Source: Spongilla lacustris (taxonomy: Eukaryota > Porifera > Demospongiae > Spongillida > Spongillidae). From it: DNA of 64,000 nucleotides. The stretch spans positions 5,494,461-5,558,460 of the forward strand of contig OX442428.1 in the NCBI GenBank assembly GCA_949361645.1, in the 5' to 3' direction. Shown one piece after another: positions 24,011 through 35,000 of this stretch. Position numbers and translations under genes: made by a program. Under the pieces are notes generated by a model that was not told where the DNA came from, did no database searches, and saw only the letters and a program-made list of their open reading frames with translations. How positions within the stretch are numbered: position 1 is the stretch's first letter; every line of letters begins with the position of its first letter.

Positions 24011-25990
24011 CCCTGAGGGTGTGGCCCATTGGCTACAGAGATTTCTTATAATTTGTACGCACGTATTTATACAATGTATTAGTAGTTATAGCGCGGCTTT
24101 ACTAGGTACTCATACGCTTGGAAGTTACCGTTGATTGGTCGATCGTATATGCAAGCTAGATTGACCGTCATCGGTAACACCAGCTGCATTTTAATAGGCG
24201 AGGTAGATCTATAGCTATATATTGACGTTAGGTACACATTTCCGTGGCAGAGAAGAGTCCGGGCCCTGAGTGTATGTGAGGCATATTGAGGTTAAGCACA
24301 CATTTTCGGCAAAGAAGATATTGTACGTGCGCTGCATACACGTATTTATATACACACCTACCTAGCGCGGCTTGTACACTTGGAAGTTACCGCTGATTGA
24401 TCGATCGTATTCAAGCTAGATTGACCTTCAGCAGCTGCAAATAAGATGATTGGCAGAAATGTACGTAATAACCACACCCCACTTATATGGCCGCTTTTTG
24501 GCCGCATAGATGATGGTGCTTAACTTCAGAACATCTTGCCGAATCGAAAACACAAATAGATGAAGTCCTGGTAACAACCTGGTTGTTCAAGAGGGACTAT
24601 ATTTTGTTATGGCGAGTGGAACTTGTAATTCATACAATGGATGGGCTCGCAATATTGTAATAAAAATTAGTAAACAAAAAAATTAGTGCCGCAGACTCCC
24701 TGTTTTTTGCATTGTTCATGATTACTAGAATACGATGTACTCTTTTCCCAAGCATTACGAGTTAGGCAAAAGTTTGGTGCATACGCTAGTCCATATTTCG
24801 TGAACATTAGCCCACTTTTTACCGGCGGCCTTTTGCATAACATTATGTTAAGGAAATAGTTGGGTAAACCAGCAGGTGGTGATGCGCGCGTAGTTGCTAT
24901 GACAACATAATATGTTTACATGATGTACAAATGACATGACAAGACAACAACATGATAAACAAAGCATTTGATTGTTCATTCTTGAAGTGGTAGATGTTGA
25001 AAGTTGCCACTTGGAGGTCTTCATTTTCTCCATTCAAAAGTTGTGTCCCATGCCTTAACTACATTGAGAAGGCCTCCACCAAACCCTAGCAATGGAAATA
25101 TGCATCGGTAAATACTGAATTTAGTGTAAAAATTAATGGGTCGTAAAGATGTTAATTTATTCGCGAGATAATAGCAGATCATTATTGCGCATGCGCAATT
25201 TTCCATAGCAACGCTACGTATCTTGCATAGTGACGTCACGCTATATGCTTGGCACGGTTACGCCCTTTTCTTGAATCGGGTTTTTTTTGTCTTTCTGGAG
25301 GTTCGCGTTGGTGTCTATTAGTTTTAATCGTCGAAAGGCCTATTCAGCTAATCGACTTGACGTCTTATCTACTAATTATTTGTGTCCAATTCTAAACTTT
25401 TTTGTTGCCACATGTACTAAGTTAGTTATGGCGTGTATGAGGGGTTTGGGGGCTTTGCAGCAATACGTCGTTGGTAAGAAACAAAACAAGAGTTGTTTGT
25501 AGTACTGCCTCACGCTATGCGTGTCGTAGGCGCAGCGAATAATGACTGCAATTGTCCTTACTAGTATTTACCACCTTTGAGCCAACAAATTATGCAACAT
25601 CCTCCATGTTATTGACTTGTGTTTCATCCTAACCTCTTCTGCCATTTTGCATCAACAAATTGTCTAAAAATGGCTACCGTAAACGAAATTCACTTGTGGT
25701 TTTAAGCAAAACCCAAGCCAGATGGGGTTAAATCAAGAAAGATTAGAAGGCAATTGTCGCGGTACCGCTGCGTCTAACGTGCGGTAACGCTTTTTATAGT
25801 TTGTCCTAAGTTTAATAACGTGTCATGCATTATTGCATTCGTTTCTTACCGTCTGAGTGTAGTTCAAGCTTTTTTGTTTACTAATACTGTTTAATTGCAA
25901 AGCTAAATCCTTATTGAGAAGTTTCAAACAAGGTTAGAAAAAGTGTAGCGGTACCCACACATTCGTAGCGGTACCGCGACAGCAGGTGTC
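24011..25990. other. Right part of the TTAA element, no gene seen
   Basis: 24060-24190 and 24310-24430 are direct copies of one another (GCGCGGCTT, TTGGAAGTTACCG, GATCGTAT, CAAGCTAGATTGACC), suggesting that a higher-order unit once included this DNA. The remainder is AT-rich and holds only short frames on both strands. Confidence 0.5.
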
Positions 25991-26001
25991 GGGTGGGTTA
26001 A

Positions 26002-26625
26002 GTCCCTTCTCTCATTGCCAGTTTCACAGAAATCATTTTCTAGTACGTTTACTGACCATGACTCAACTGACTTACTGTTAAACACATCTTCTGTGGCAAA
26101 AAATGCACAACTTTTGCCAGTTTCTTCCCCCCATCTGGCAGTAAACTGCAAGTATGGGGAGGATTAGGGAAATCTGTCATGGGGCACACATAGGGTTAAG
26201 GTGGAGGCTGGAAACAACTGAAGTAGAGACCACAGCAAGACATGTACAGCTGTCATTACTTCACAACTGGTAGATGTGTCCATCACCTTACCACTAAATC
26301 CTATTTTCTCTTCACTACGTTGGAAGCTGGAGTGTCGGCCACAGCTGCTGCCCAGGCTACTGAGTCTAGGAAGCACCTAGTTATGGCCCAAAATGCTCAG
26401 AGCTAGGATGGGTATGTGTCCCTGTGGTTGTCGAAACCTATGGGGCTTGGGGAAAAGAAGCCACTGCCATCATCTCCGCAGTAGCCTCCAGACTTGCCAC
26501 CTCCATGTGCCGGCCAAAGTCAATGGTACTCAATGAGATCTATGGCCGGTTGAACCTCAACCTTATCTGTGCTTATGCTACTTCTCCACCATATAGAGAT
26601 AAACATTGTATTTATGTGCTAAAAT
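26002..26625 (+). pseudogene. Decayed RT/endonuclease fragment, unit 2 copy
   Basis: It continues the remnant cut by the TTAA element at 20571. Frames give LPVSQKSFSS then SVDHDSTD-like residues near 26060, SQLVDVSITLPLNPI near 26265, and VVETYGAWGKEATAIISAVA near 26424 followed by EIYGRLNLNLICAYAT. The order and internal deletions are the same as in the copies at 403-905 and 55850-56560. Confidence 0.7.
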
Positions 26626-27019
26626 TGTCATGTGTATGATAATAGATGTTGTTATAATTATACAAGGCATGGATTATAAATCAAGAGCACTTGCCATCTT
26701 TCTACTATTGAAACTCTTCTAAGCAAATGGTCAATGGCTGCTCTATATACTGTGTCATTGGGGGTGTCACTTATATCTTTCCTCACCTCCACCCTCAACT
26801 CCACTTTCATTCCCATCCATGCATAGTGCACTATTCAGCTCGTAAACGCACCAACATAAAAAGGCACACATTGATGCCCACATTTAAATGTCCAGTATGT
26901 TACATTGCAGCTTCTAACTAAATTTCAGTCCCTATGTGTACAGCATTATCAAATGATCATTTGCATTTAATGATTCTTTATTTTCCTTTTTAGTCAATTC
27001 AATCATTTCTCCACCTTAG
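26626..27019. other. Receptor 3' flank, unit 2
   Basis: Conserved with 961-1403 and 56600-56998. On the minus strand it has an AATAAA at 26977-26982, about 40 bases after the receptor stop, a plausible polyadenylation signal. The possible alternative last exon is 26931-26914. Confidence 0.45.
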
Positions 27020-29110
27020 TCACAAATTCAACAATAATAAGATAAAGGGAAATGCAAAATTGTGACTTACATGTGCATCCTTTATTGTCATATGCATAGC
27101 TTCAGGGGGCTCCTGATTATAAACAGACGATAATGTTGCCATATTACCATTAGTCTCTTGTTTTTTGTCTGCAGAATCTTTGATACTTGCTGATGATTTT
27201 TCAAATATTTTATTCCCTTGTGGATCTTTGTAGAGGCTTATCATCTGAAATTTAATATGGATACAGATTATTAGGATACATTTGAATTAATAGATAATAA
27301 CCTTTGGAAAAAATATTAATCCAAGGTAGGCAGTTGTGTTCACAAAAATGACTCCATTCAGTATTCCACAAGTAATATTGATGTAATCAATAAATCCAAA
27401 ATGTGTAAACACCAATGTTAACAAGGTGACACTTGAAATGTATATAATAGCGGCAATGTATTTAGAATCATTGAGGGCAGTTATCTTAACTTTTCTGGTC
27501 TGGAATGCCAGGATCATTCCCAAACACTGGAGGAATGCAGTATATGTAGTGAGCAGGATTAGCCAGTAGTATGTTGGTGTGTTCGTATTGTAACATGTAT
27601 CTATGTAGTAATAAACTTTTAACCCTGACTTAGGGTCCTGTAATAGCGGAAGGAAAGAACAACAAAAAAACTTTTTAAAACATTTCAAGTAACATGTACT
27701 ATGCAGAATTAAGTGTTGGTCCACAACTAATATTTCAACTCAAAAAATTTTTTTTTAATTCAAATTACCTTTTGAAGTATGGCGTTTTCAGAGTTTGGTA
27801 AATGGACAGTGTCTGGTTGTAACAATGGCACAGCTGATCCAAGAAACAACAGCATTGTCTGTATTCCACTAAGTGTGAGCACAAGAATGATGAGGTGCCA
27901 ATCATGGATAGGCTAGAGTACAGGGAAATTAGAAGTACTTTGATATGTGCAATCAATAAAACATTTTATGTAACCATTTTGGCAGTAGAAGGGTTGTGAA
28001 AAATATGGTACACTCTCCATAACTTTGCAATGACTGTGCCCAGTACAAGAGCATACCCAAGGAAGACAAGCCATGTTCTAAACTGAAAAAATGGCAGAAT
28101 AGAGTCATAGCAAGAATAGATATGGCTATGCAAATGAAGGTCAATACCTACTAGCATCTTACATGGCACTGAATAGTCCCAAGGCCAGCAGATGTATAGG
28201 TAGGACAATGTTGGCATACATAGCAGTGTACAGAAACAGAGCTCCAACCAAGATGAAATAATTCAGATTTGGACTGGTTAATTTAACAACCCTATGAATG
28301 GGGATATCAAGCAAATGTTATGCATGCCTAAACAGGCTCAAAACATATGAATTCTTACTTTCGTTTTCTGCATCCAATATTGAATACAGCACACACAAAT
28401 ACAAGAATAATTCCAGCTGATGCCAAGACATAGTACATTACAGCCATGATAAAATCATTAGCACTTGTAACATTGAGTGGCATGCCATCAGGAGTGATCC
28501 CACCTGTAGTGATGTTAGTGAATTGTAGTTGTTTCATAAGTGCTTACTTGGAAAGGCAGTCACAGATGTTTCATTGCAATCATCATAAAATGGATATGTT
28601 GAATTCTGGTCTAAACCAATGTAACCAATGCATCTTTGTGTCAAGTCAGAACCATCTGCAGTTATTTGCGATAATGATTTGTATGCAAGCAGGTTACATA
28701 TATTTCTAACCTAGTCTGTATTGAAATACACCAATTTTGTGAATGACTCTGGTTCCATTAGCATCAAAATATACTGAGTCCTGAAAGCAATTATTGATAT
28801 AAATACAAAGGTTAAAATACAAAAGTGCACGTACTGATACGCCAACAAAGTTGGTAGCATTGAGGTTACTTTTCAAAATACATGCTACTTTGGCATTGTT
28901 GTATTTAAACAAATCAAGTGTAATATTTGTATATCCTGGAATGTCCTGGCATCCTGGAATCGAAGTGTTTGACTTCAACTGTTCATCTGTCCTGTTCAGA
29001 GCAAGGGCCAATGCCCATACAGCATCATAGGCAAAGGTGTGAACGAAATTGTTTGTATAGTTGCCTAGTGTTTGCTTCTGATTGTACATCTGCAAGTACT
29101 GTGATTCATT
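27020..29110 (-). pseudogene. GABA-B-like receptor, copy 2, C-terminal half
   Basis: Exons equivalent to exons 7-15 of the intact genes: 29110-28835, 28780-28711, 28655-28548, 28503-28359, 28291-28163, 28082-27975, 27912-27769, 27637-27302, 27244-27020. Splice sites are kept, and the hallmark block FRTWLVFLGYALVLGTVIAK is present. The second-span exon is 129 bp rather than the 127 bp of copies 1 and 3, because of two extra bases near 28192. The shift leads to a stop at the exon's own splice donor, so spans 3-7 are out of frame. The matching N-terminal exons are 19 kb away at 48172-49980. Probably a pseudogene; an assembly error in a TA-rich spot is the alternative. Confidence 0.8.
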
Positions 29111-31239
29111 CTGCATATTCAAATCAAATGAATGGAGAGATATAGACAAATTTTGAATGCAGATAATACATACATGTGTTGTCATTATAATTACAATCAG
29201 TAGGAATAGCTGAGATGAGGGAACAGCTAAGGACGAAAGGAATAACTATCGATAGATACATATACACATATGTGTATTGATGTGCAAGATTTGAATGGTC
29301 GTGAATGCGATTATATAAAAACCCCAATCCTATTCTCAATTGAACTTTAGCGAGCCATATGCAGAAATCAGCGGTCACCAGGAAAGTGATGGTGTTCAAA
29401 AAGACATCCTATAGCATGTGTTCCGTTGCTAGTACATAGGGGTAGTGTAATTTGAATTTGTGTTGAATTTATAAGTACTAATGGTTCGGATTTATTCAAA
29501 ACAAAGTTAGACTTACACCTATTTAAATGTATGAAAAATGGCTACTCTTGAATTTTATTAACTAACCACAAGTTATAATACATTTGCCACCTCATTTTTA
29601 CGTGTAGAAAGGTTGCAAGATGCAAACTGTGCAAAAAATATCTATACTGAAGATTTCAGTTCCGGAAAGCAAAACATAGTTTCCCATTAACATGTACACA
29701 AAATCAATGTTTTCTGACCTAATCATTGTATTCCACTGCCTCTTTAAATTGAATCTTAACGAAAAATTGAGTTGCCACCCTTTATTAAAATTTGCAGCAC
29801 ATTGGTACACGTTTTCATACCTTTTGTTTTTTCCATTACATAGACTATTCTAGTTCCGGGAATCTTTGAACAATGTTTGGTTACTGGCGCCGCCATCTTG
29901 AGCATTATTGAATAAATGGTTGTCATAACAGAAACACGGCTGGCTTGTTAAATGTACATGTAGCTTACTAAATAATTATAGTTAGGTTTATTAACTCACA
30001 AAATGTTAACGAACTATTACTGGCCACATCCCCGCTTGGCAGGGGCAGGTTCAGTATTTTGGTAAGGGGCCGGGGTTCGAATTTTATGACCTCATTAAAT
30101 TAGCCCTGGTTGAGTACGAAAACGGGGGTAGGGGTGGGAGAGGGAGGGAAGGGGGAGGGATTCGAAATACAAGAACTGAGACGCGATTCGCCGAAGTGGC
30201 GCTCCGATTCTAATTTTATGCCGCAGACATCGCTTCATAACCGTTCAAATTTGTCCAGGTCCGCTTGGGTAACATGTCACTTATGCGAGCAGTCTGCTTT
30301 AATTGCGAACAGCTAATTATAAACGGCTGTTGAAATTTGTGACCTGTCGAAATTTGTGACCACGCCAGCTAGCGTGTATAGTCGGAGATAATATATACCG
30401 GTATTAAAAGGGAAAGGTCGTACAAGATAGAACGACTGATTATAATTAGATAGCGCTGTTTAGATTACAGTACATGTAGTCTTAGTCTAGAAGTTGTATA
30501 TTGCATATCGCAGACATTCAAATTGTCTGTTCAAATCCTCTCGTGGTCAGAGCACATATACGAGGGACTAGGTTTGTATGGCGGCCGATCCCCCGCTTTT
30601 TTTTTTTATTTGGAACGTTTTTGAAGCTGATCCAATTCGATTATTACCTTGCGTTGATCGCTCACATTTCCTGCATGCATGCAATACATATACTCGCAGA
30701 TCACCTTTGCACGAACATTAGGCCGGTTTATTGACAGTGTCACTTTTAACCTGGAGTCATCAATCGATTCAACCATGCGTATTTAAATCAACTGAACATT
30801 TATCCCACTATATCATATGAATTGTGAAGGACGAAAGAATATATTGGTAGCAAACAGATGCCAATACCTGCATGACCTTTTTTACTGTCATAACCAGTAT
30901 ACAGTTGCAAGGAAACAATGCCTGCATACTATCTGCTGCACTCTGTATTGTCTCCATGCATATACCATGCACGGAATGCGTGCATGCACCTTTAAATTTA
31001 TAATTACAAATATATCAGTAGGTGCACATGCACAAATTCTGCCGGCCTACTGATTATGCGTAACAGCGAATGCACACATGCATCCATGCACTAGTGCAAT
31101 TGGAAGACCTGCACGGGCAGCAAATCTCTTAATTCATCATGCATTTTCCATGCATGCAATTGAGAGCTGTTTGGCTTTCTTCGCGCGCGTATATGCACTT
31201 CAAAGCATTCATTAGAAGGGGTGCAGTCATGTTATCTTG
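29111..31239. other. Expanded intron of copy 2, left part
   Basis: Similarity to the intron in copies 1 and 3 ends near 29160. Beyond it is AT-rich DNA without a recognisable gene; the frames at 29598-29810, 30110-30316 and 30501-31053 are short and match nothing known to me. The region around 30900-31700 is unusually rich in CATGCA words. Confidence 0.4.
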
Positions 31240-31690
31240 TACCGTGTTGTCTTGTATAATGCACAATCTTAATCAATCGCAGACTATGACAGCATAATTG
31301 GATCACCATCTCAGTCCCGCATGCAATGCATGCATGCACGGATAATGCTTGTAACCAGTGAAATGAACAAGAAAAGCGTTGAAATTGTAACTGAGCGTTG
31401 TCCGAGGTTACCAGGCTGGGAATAGAGTCCAAAACTTGACTAGCTTTCCATGTATATTGTCGTATAAGCATTAAAACAGACAACCATGCAATTTGAAAGT
31501 AACGCCGCGAGTGCTACTGACAGAGAATGACATGAGGCATATCCCACGTACATGTAGCAAGTATTATAAATCCACTGGGTTCGAGCAAGAATTGTAATAG
31601 TTAAAGTAGACACCATATTTGCATTGTGTGCACGCATGATTTCTGAATGTTTAATTTGGTCCATGCATACTCTATAGCATGCAGAAGTCC
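31240..31690. repeat. Dispersed repeat, copy a (partner at 43793-44238)
   Basis: Shares ATGACAGCATAATTGGATCA, AAATGAACAAGAAAAGCG, GAATGACATGAGGCATATCC and TATAAATCCACTGGGTTCGA with 43793-44238 in the same orientation, with small gaps. The copies are 12.5 kb apart and flank the hAT and CACTA insertions. The short piece at 31190-31230 also recurs at 31720-31765. Not recognised as an LTR. Confidence 0.7.
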
Positions 31691-32057
31691 CAGAGCTGGT
31701 TTGGGTAAACTAGCTGCGCATGCACTTCTAAGTATTCATTAGCAGCGGTGCAGTCATGTTATCTTGCTCCCACGGCTGTTACAATTGGACAAAAAGGGTC
31801 ATAATTAGAGCACAGGAAAAAGATTTACGGTTCAACAACCGCTTTCCCTTTACAAGCTCAATTGATCTAATGCGAATAAAATTGCAACAAACGGTAACTA
31901 GAACTTGTCTTCTTATTAGATTTAGCCTCACGCATCCATTAGCCTCGAGTGGCGCACTGCATTTCGTTCCGCGCATAGGATGGTTATTTTTAGGCGGGAA
32001 AAGTAGCATAAAATCACGACTGTGTAGCTTTTTTTCCGCCCTTATAAGTGCTGTCGG

Positions 32058-32913
32058 CAGTGATGCCGCGGCCAGCTTTTGACAATAATCCGGTCGCGTT
32101 CACGGCTGGCCGTTTGGATATAGACGGTCACGTTCACGGTCAAAGATGGACCGTATGATTTCAATACGGTCACGTACACGGCTGGCCATCAACCGTCAAA
32201 ATTTGAATACGGTCACGGACGGTCATTATTTAGGCTATAGAAGTTTGGCATGCACGTATCAATAGAAATGGTTCATAAACGGTATGCATGCATAGCAAAA
32301 CAAGTGTGAAAGAACAGATTCAATTAACTAAAGGCTTTATTGCAGCTGAGAAAGAGAACAGATTCAATCCTGGCTGGATCCATCCTCCATCTTCACAATG
32401 AGTCTCAACTGGGAGAAAACTCGCTCGCACGTGGAATCCACGCGATAACGCATAATCATGGCAAGTCGCGTCCCCAGACTCACATTCGGCAGCAGCGGAT
32501 GCATATTACGAATACATATCAGGTTGGGGACGAGACTATGTCATGGCGAGGGGGACAACGTAAATAATAAAAATTTAAATAGTTCCATAGCCACGTGTTG
32601 GTGACAGTCGGGTGGGTTTGCTGCAGACTTCACCGCGCTATCAGGTGGCTTATCCTCAAAGGTTCTTGGAAAGATGACATTTGCCACGCAGGGAAAAAAT
32701 CCACTGCACGTGACGCTAGTGACCTGAATAAACTTAATGGACCGTCAAAAGTTCTGACGGCCACGGACGGCCAGCAAATAAATTTGACGGCCAGTTATTT
32801 TTCACGGTTTAATCACGTGATCGGTAAGCTTCCCGGTCACGGTCACGGTCGGCCGTCAAAAACCGTCAAATGAATACGGTCACGGACGGTCCGTGCTGGC
32901 CGCGGCATCACTG
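32058..32913. mobile_element. hAT-type non-autonomous element, 8-bp target duplication
   Basis: Terminal inverted repeats CAGTGATGCCGCGGCCAGC and its exact inverse GCTGGCCGCGGCATCACTG. GCTGTCGG is duplicated on both sides (32050-32057 and 32914-32921). CAGTG termini with an 8-bp duplication are typical of hAT. The subterminal zones are full of short words such as ACGGTCACGG and CGGCTGGCCG in both orientations, as expected of transposase binding clusters. The interior frames (32340-32567, 32595-32873) are short and not transposase. Confidence 0.9.
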
Positions 32914-32921
32914 GCTGTCGG

Positions 32922-33429
32922 TAAAAAAAACAGCTTATAGTGGTATCTTTGCCACATAAGAATATGTTTTCAGTCCGTGGTGCCGCGTCTCCTACGCCCT
33001 GCTAAAATTATTACCCATAACACACATACCCAAATTATGAATAACGCGCACCTCAAGAATGAAGTGCAGCACTAGATGATCTGTGCATAGTGGGATCAAA
33101 GCAAAGGGGAGAGCAGTAGAACCAGAGCCACCATACAGCTGTATCTCCTATGCTGACAAGTTTCTTGTGGTTTTTAACATAAACATTCTTGATACACCTG
33201 AGATCCGCCCCCAAACGTTAATGTTTTGCACCTTTTGCTTAATTAAAGCTCACGTGTTCTTGTGGCAAAAGAGCTGAAGAATCACTTCAAGTGCTATGTT
33301 CAGCTACACATGCACTTGTAAGGTATGCAAATGGTTTCTTTTAAGTATCCCTCACTCTATGCAACTTCATATGGGTACAGCAATAGATGGCAAAAAACTG
33401 AAATGATCACCCCACAAGCCTGGATGAGT
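32922..33429. other. Unannotated intron DNA left of the minisatellite
   Basis: I see no gene or transposon end here. Confidence 0.3.
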
Positions 33430-33972
33430 GTACATAGGGGCATTGGATGGGTGTGTGTGCATGGGGGACATTGGATGGGTGTGTGTGCATGGGGGACATT
33501 GGATGGGTGTGTGTGCATGGGGGGACATTGGATGGGTATGCGTGGAAGGCATTGGATTGGTGTACATGCATGGGGCATTGGATGGGTGTACATGGGGGAC
33601 ATTGGATGGGTGTACATGGGGACATTGGATGGGTGTACATCGGGGGCTTTGGATGGGTGTACATCGGGGGCATTGGATGGGTGTACATCGGGGGCATTGG
33701 ATGGGTGTACATCGGGGGCATTGGATGGGTGTACATCGGGGGGGGGCATTGGATGGGTGTACATAGAGGGCATTGGATGGTGTACATGGGGGCATTGCAA
33801 GAGTGTACATGGGGGCATTGGATGGGTGTACATGGAGGGCATTGGATGGTGTACATGGGGGGGCATTGGATGGGTGTACATGGAGGGCATTGGATGGGTG
33901 TACATCGGGGGCATTGGATGGGTGTACATGGGGGGCATTGGATGGGTGTACATGGAGGGCATTGGATGGGTG
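33430..33972. repeat. 24-bp minisatellite, left segment
   Basis: The unit is close to GGGTGTACATGGGGGCATTG followed by GAT, with variants in the G run and at the CATC/CATG position. It continues in the same orientation at 40769-41480; the two segments are one array cut by the CACTA element. The multiple-of-three period opens all six frames, so long frames here are not genes. Confidence 0.95.
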
Positions 33973-34213
33973 CCCAGCAAAAAGTTCTTGGCCAAGTCTT
34001 GCCCAAGGTTCCCAGGATCTTGCATTCTTGGGCAAGAAATATGCAAGATCCTGGCAAGATCTTATAAATGCCAAGAAATTAAGTCGCGTCTTGGGTATAA
34101 CCCAAGACGCGACTTAATTTCTTGGCATCTTTAAGATCTTGCCAGGATCTCTTGCCCAAGAAGATTGCAAGATCCTGGGTACAGCAAGACATTGCCAAGA
34201 ATTTTTTGCTGTG
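33973..34213. repeat. 241-bp foldback at the left end of the CACTA element
   Basis: The terminal repeat is followed by its own inverted copy. 33973-34096 pairs with 34097-34213, around a tight centre at 34096-34099; the inner 28 bp on each side are identical (...AAGTCGCGTCTTGGGT). The inner end reads CAAGAATTTTTTGCTGTG, a diverged copy of the terminal repeat. The block alone is thus a small element with both termini. Confidence 0.85.
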
Positions 34214-34448
34214 ATATAGATACACATGTTTGATGGTGGTATGTCAAGAACTAATCTTTCTTATTGATAAGATCTAAAAACTAGCTTTATTTTGCTGCGT
34301 ATGGATCAACGAAAATGGATTGAAGATATTAATTAACAATTTGCAAGAACTAATCACAGCATAAAATCATAAAAATTAAATTATATTACACAAACTGAAA
34401 TATTAATCAAGTACACATATCCAACAGTGCCAGTCAATGCATTCAATT

Positions 34449-35000
34449 TCAATGGTGCTCATAGTTGTTGGGTATAAATACAATTATATCTGTTTGGGAC
34501 TTTGCAATGGATATATGGATACATTTTCTCTTTATACAATTAACTGACACTGCCAAAACTGTGTTTGAAACTGACAATTTCTTAACTTTAACAAAATAGT
34601 GACTGAGTTGCAAAGCATTTCTTGAATATATAGGTTTACTGAAAGTTATATCACTTAAAATACTTTCAGTCATCCTTTCGAATGTGTCTATGATTGCTAC
34701 TGGTCCTTCCATAGTGATGCAAAAGCATCTGATGGATCCCAACAGCAAGTCTGACCCATAAAGAAATTCACAAACTGAACTGTCACGAAGTGTATTTTTC
34801 CTTATATGGTAAGATGTTTTGTCATCTGCAGTGTAATATGGAAATGTTGTCACATCATTACTGACCAAATGAAATCCAGCTTCTTGTAGTGCATCATACT
34901 CATAATCTAAAAGATTGCCACAATGAATTTTGCCATGTGCACCATTCAAGATATTATCTTCTTTCAAAAAATCAATTGCTAGACTGTCTGAAGGAGACAA
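34449..35000 (-). pseudogene. C-terminal extension of the transposase beyond the TAA
   Basis: The frame continues from the transposase with no shift (SPSDSLAIDFLKEDNILNG onwards) for 183 codons to a proper stop. The sequence has normal amino-acid composition and no match I recognise. Its length and shared frame suggest the original protein was about 980 residues. The stretch GTATAATTGTCTCCTTCAG would be a 19-bp GT-AG intron but would break the frame, so it does not rescue the gene. 34214-34448 and 35004-35007 contain nothing else. Confidence 0.6.

Larger units (their letters stand above)
20576..25997. mobile_element. TTAA-flanked piggyBac-like non-autonomous element carrying a satellite
   Basis: TTAA is found at 20572-20575 and 25998-26001. 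Joining the two flanks gives the uninterrupted sequence seen near 55960-55985 in unit 3. The ends are inverted: the left has CCC..., CGACACCTG, then TGTCGCGGTACCGC; the right has GCGGTACCGCGACAGCAGGT then GTCGGGTGGG. TTAA followed by CCC at both ends is the piggyBac signature. A subterminal inverted pair is at 20666-20706 and 25033-25071. No transposase frame is present: the interior is a 63-bp satellite array plus 2 kb of AT-rich DNA. The poly-C run after the left TTAA (about 24 C) is an expansion of the terminal CCC. Confidence 0.85.

Noticed and set aside
33357..34117. Long overlapping frames on both strands (200-270 codons) over the left minisatellite
   Set aside because: They come from a 24-bp tandem unit that keeps all frames open. 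There is no codon structure, no splice logic and low-complexity translation.
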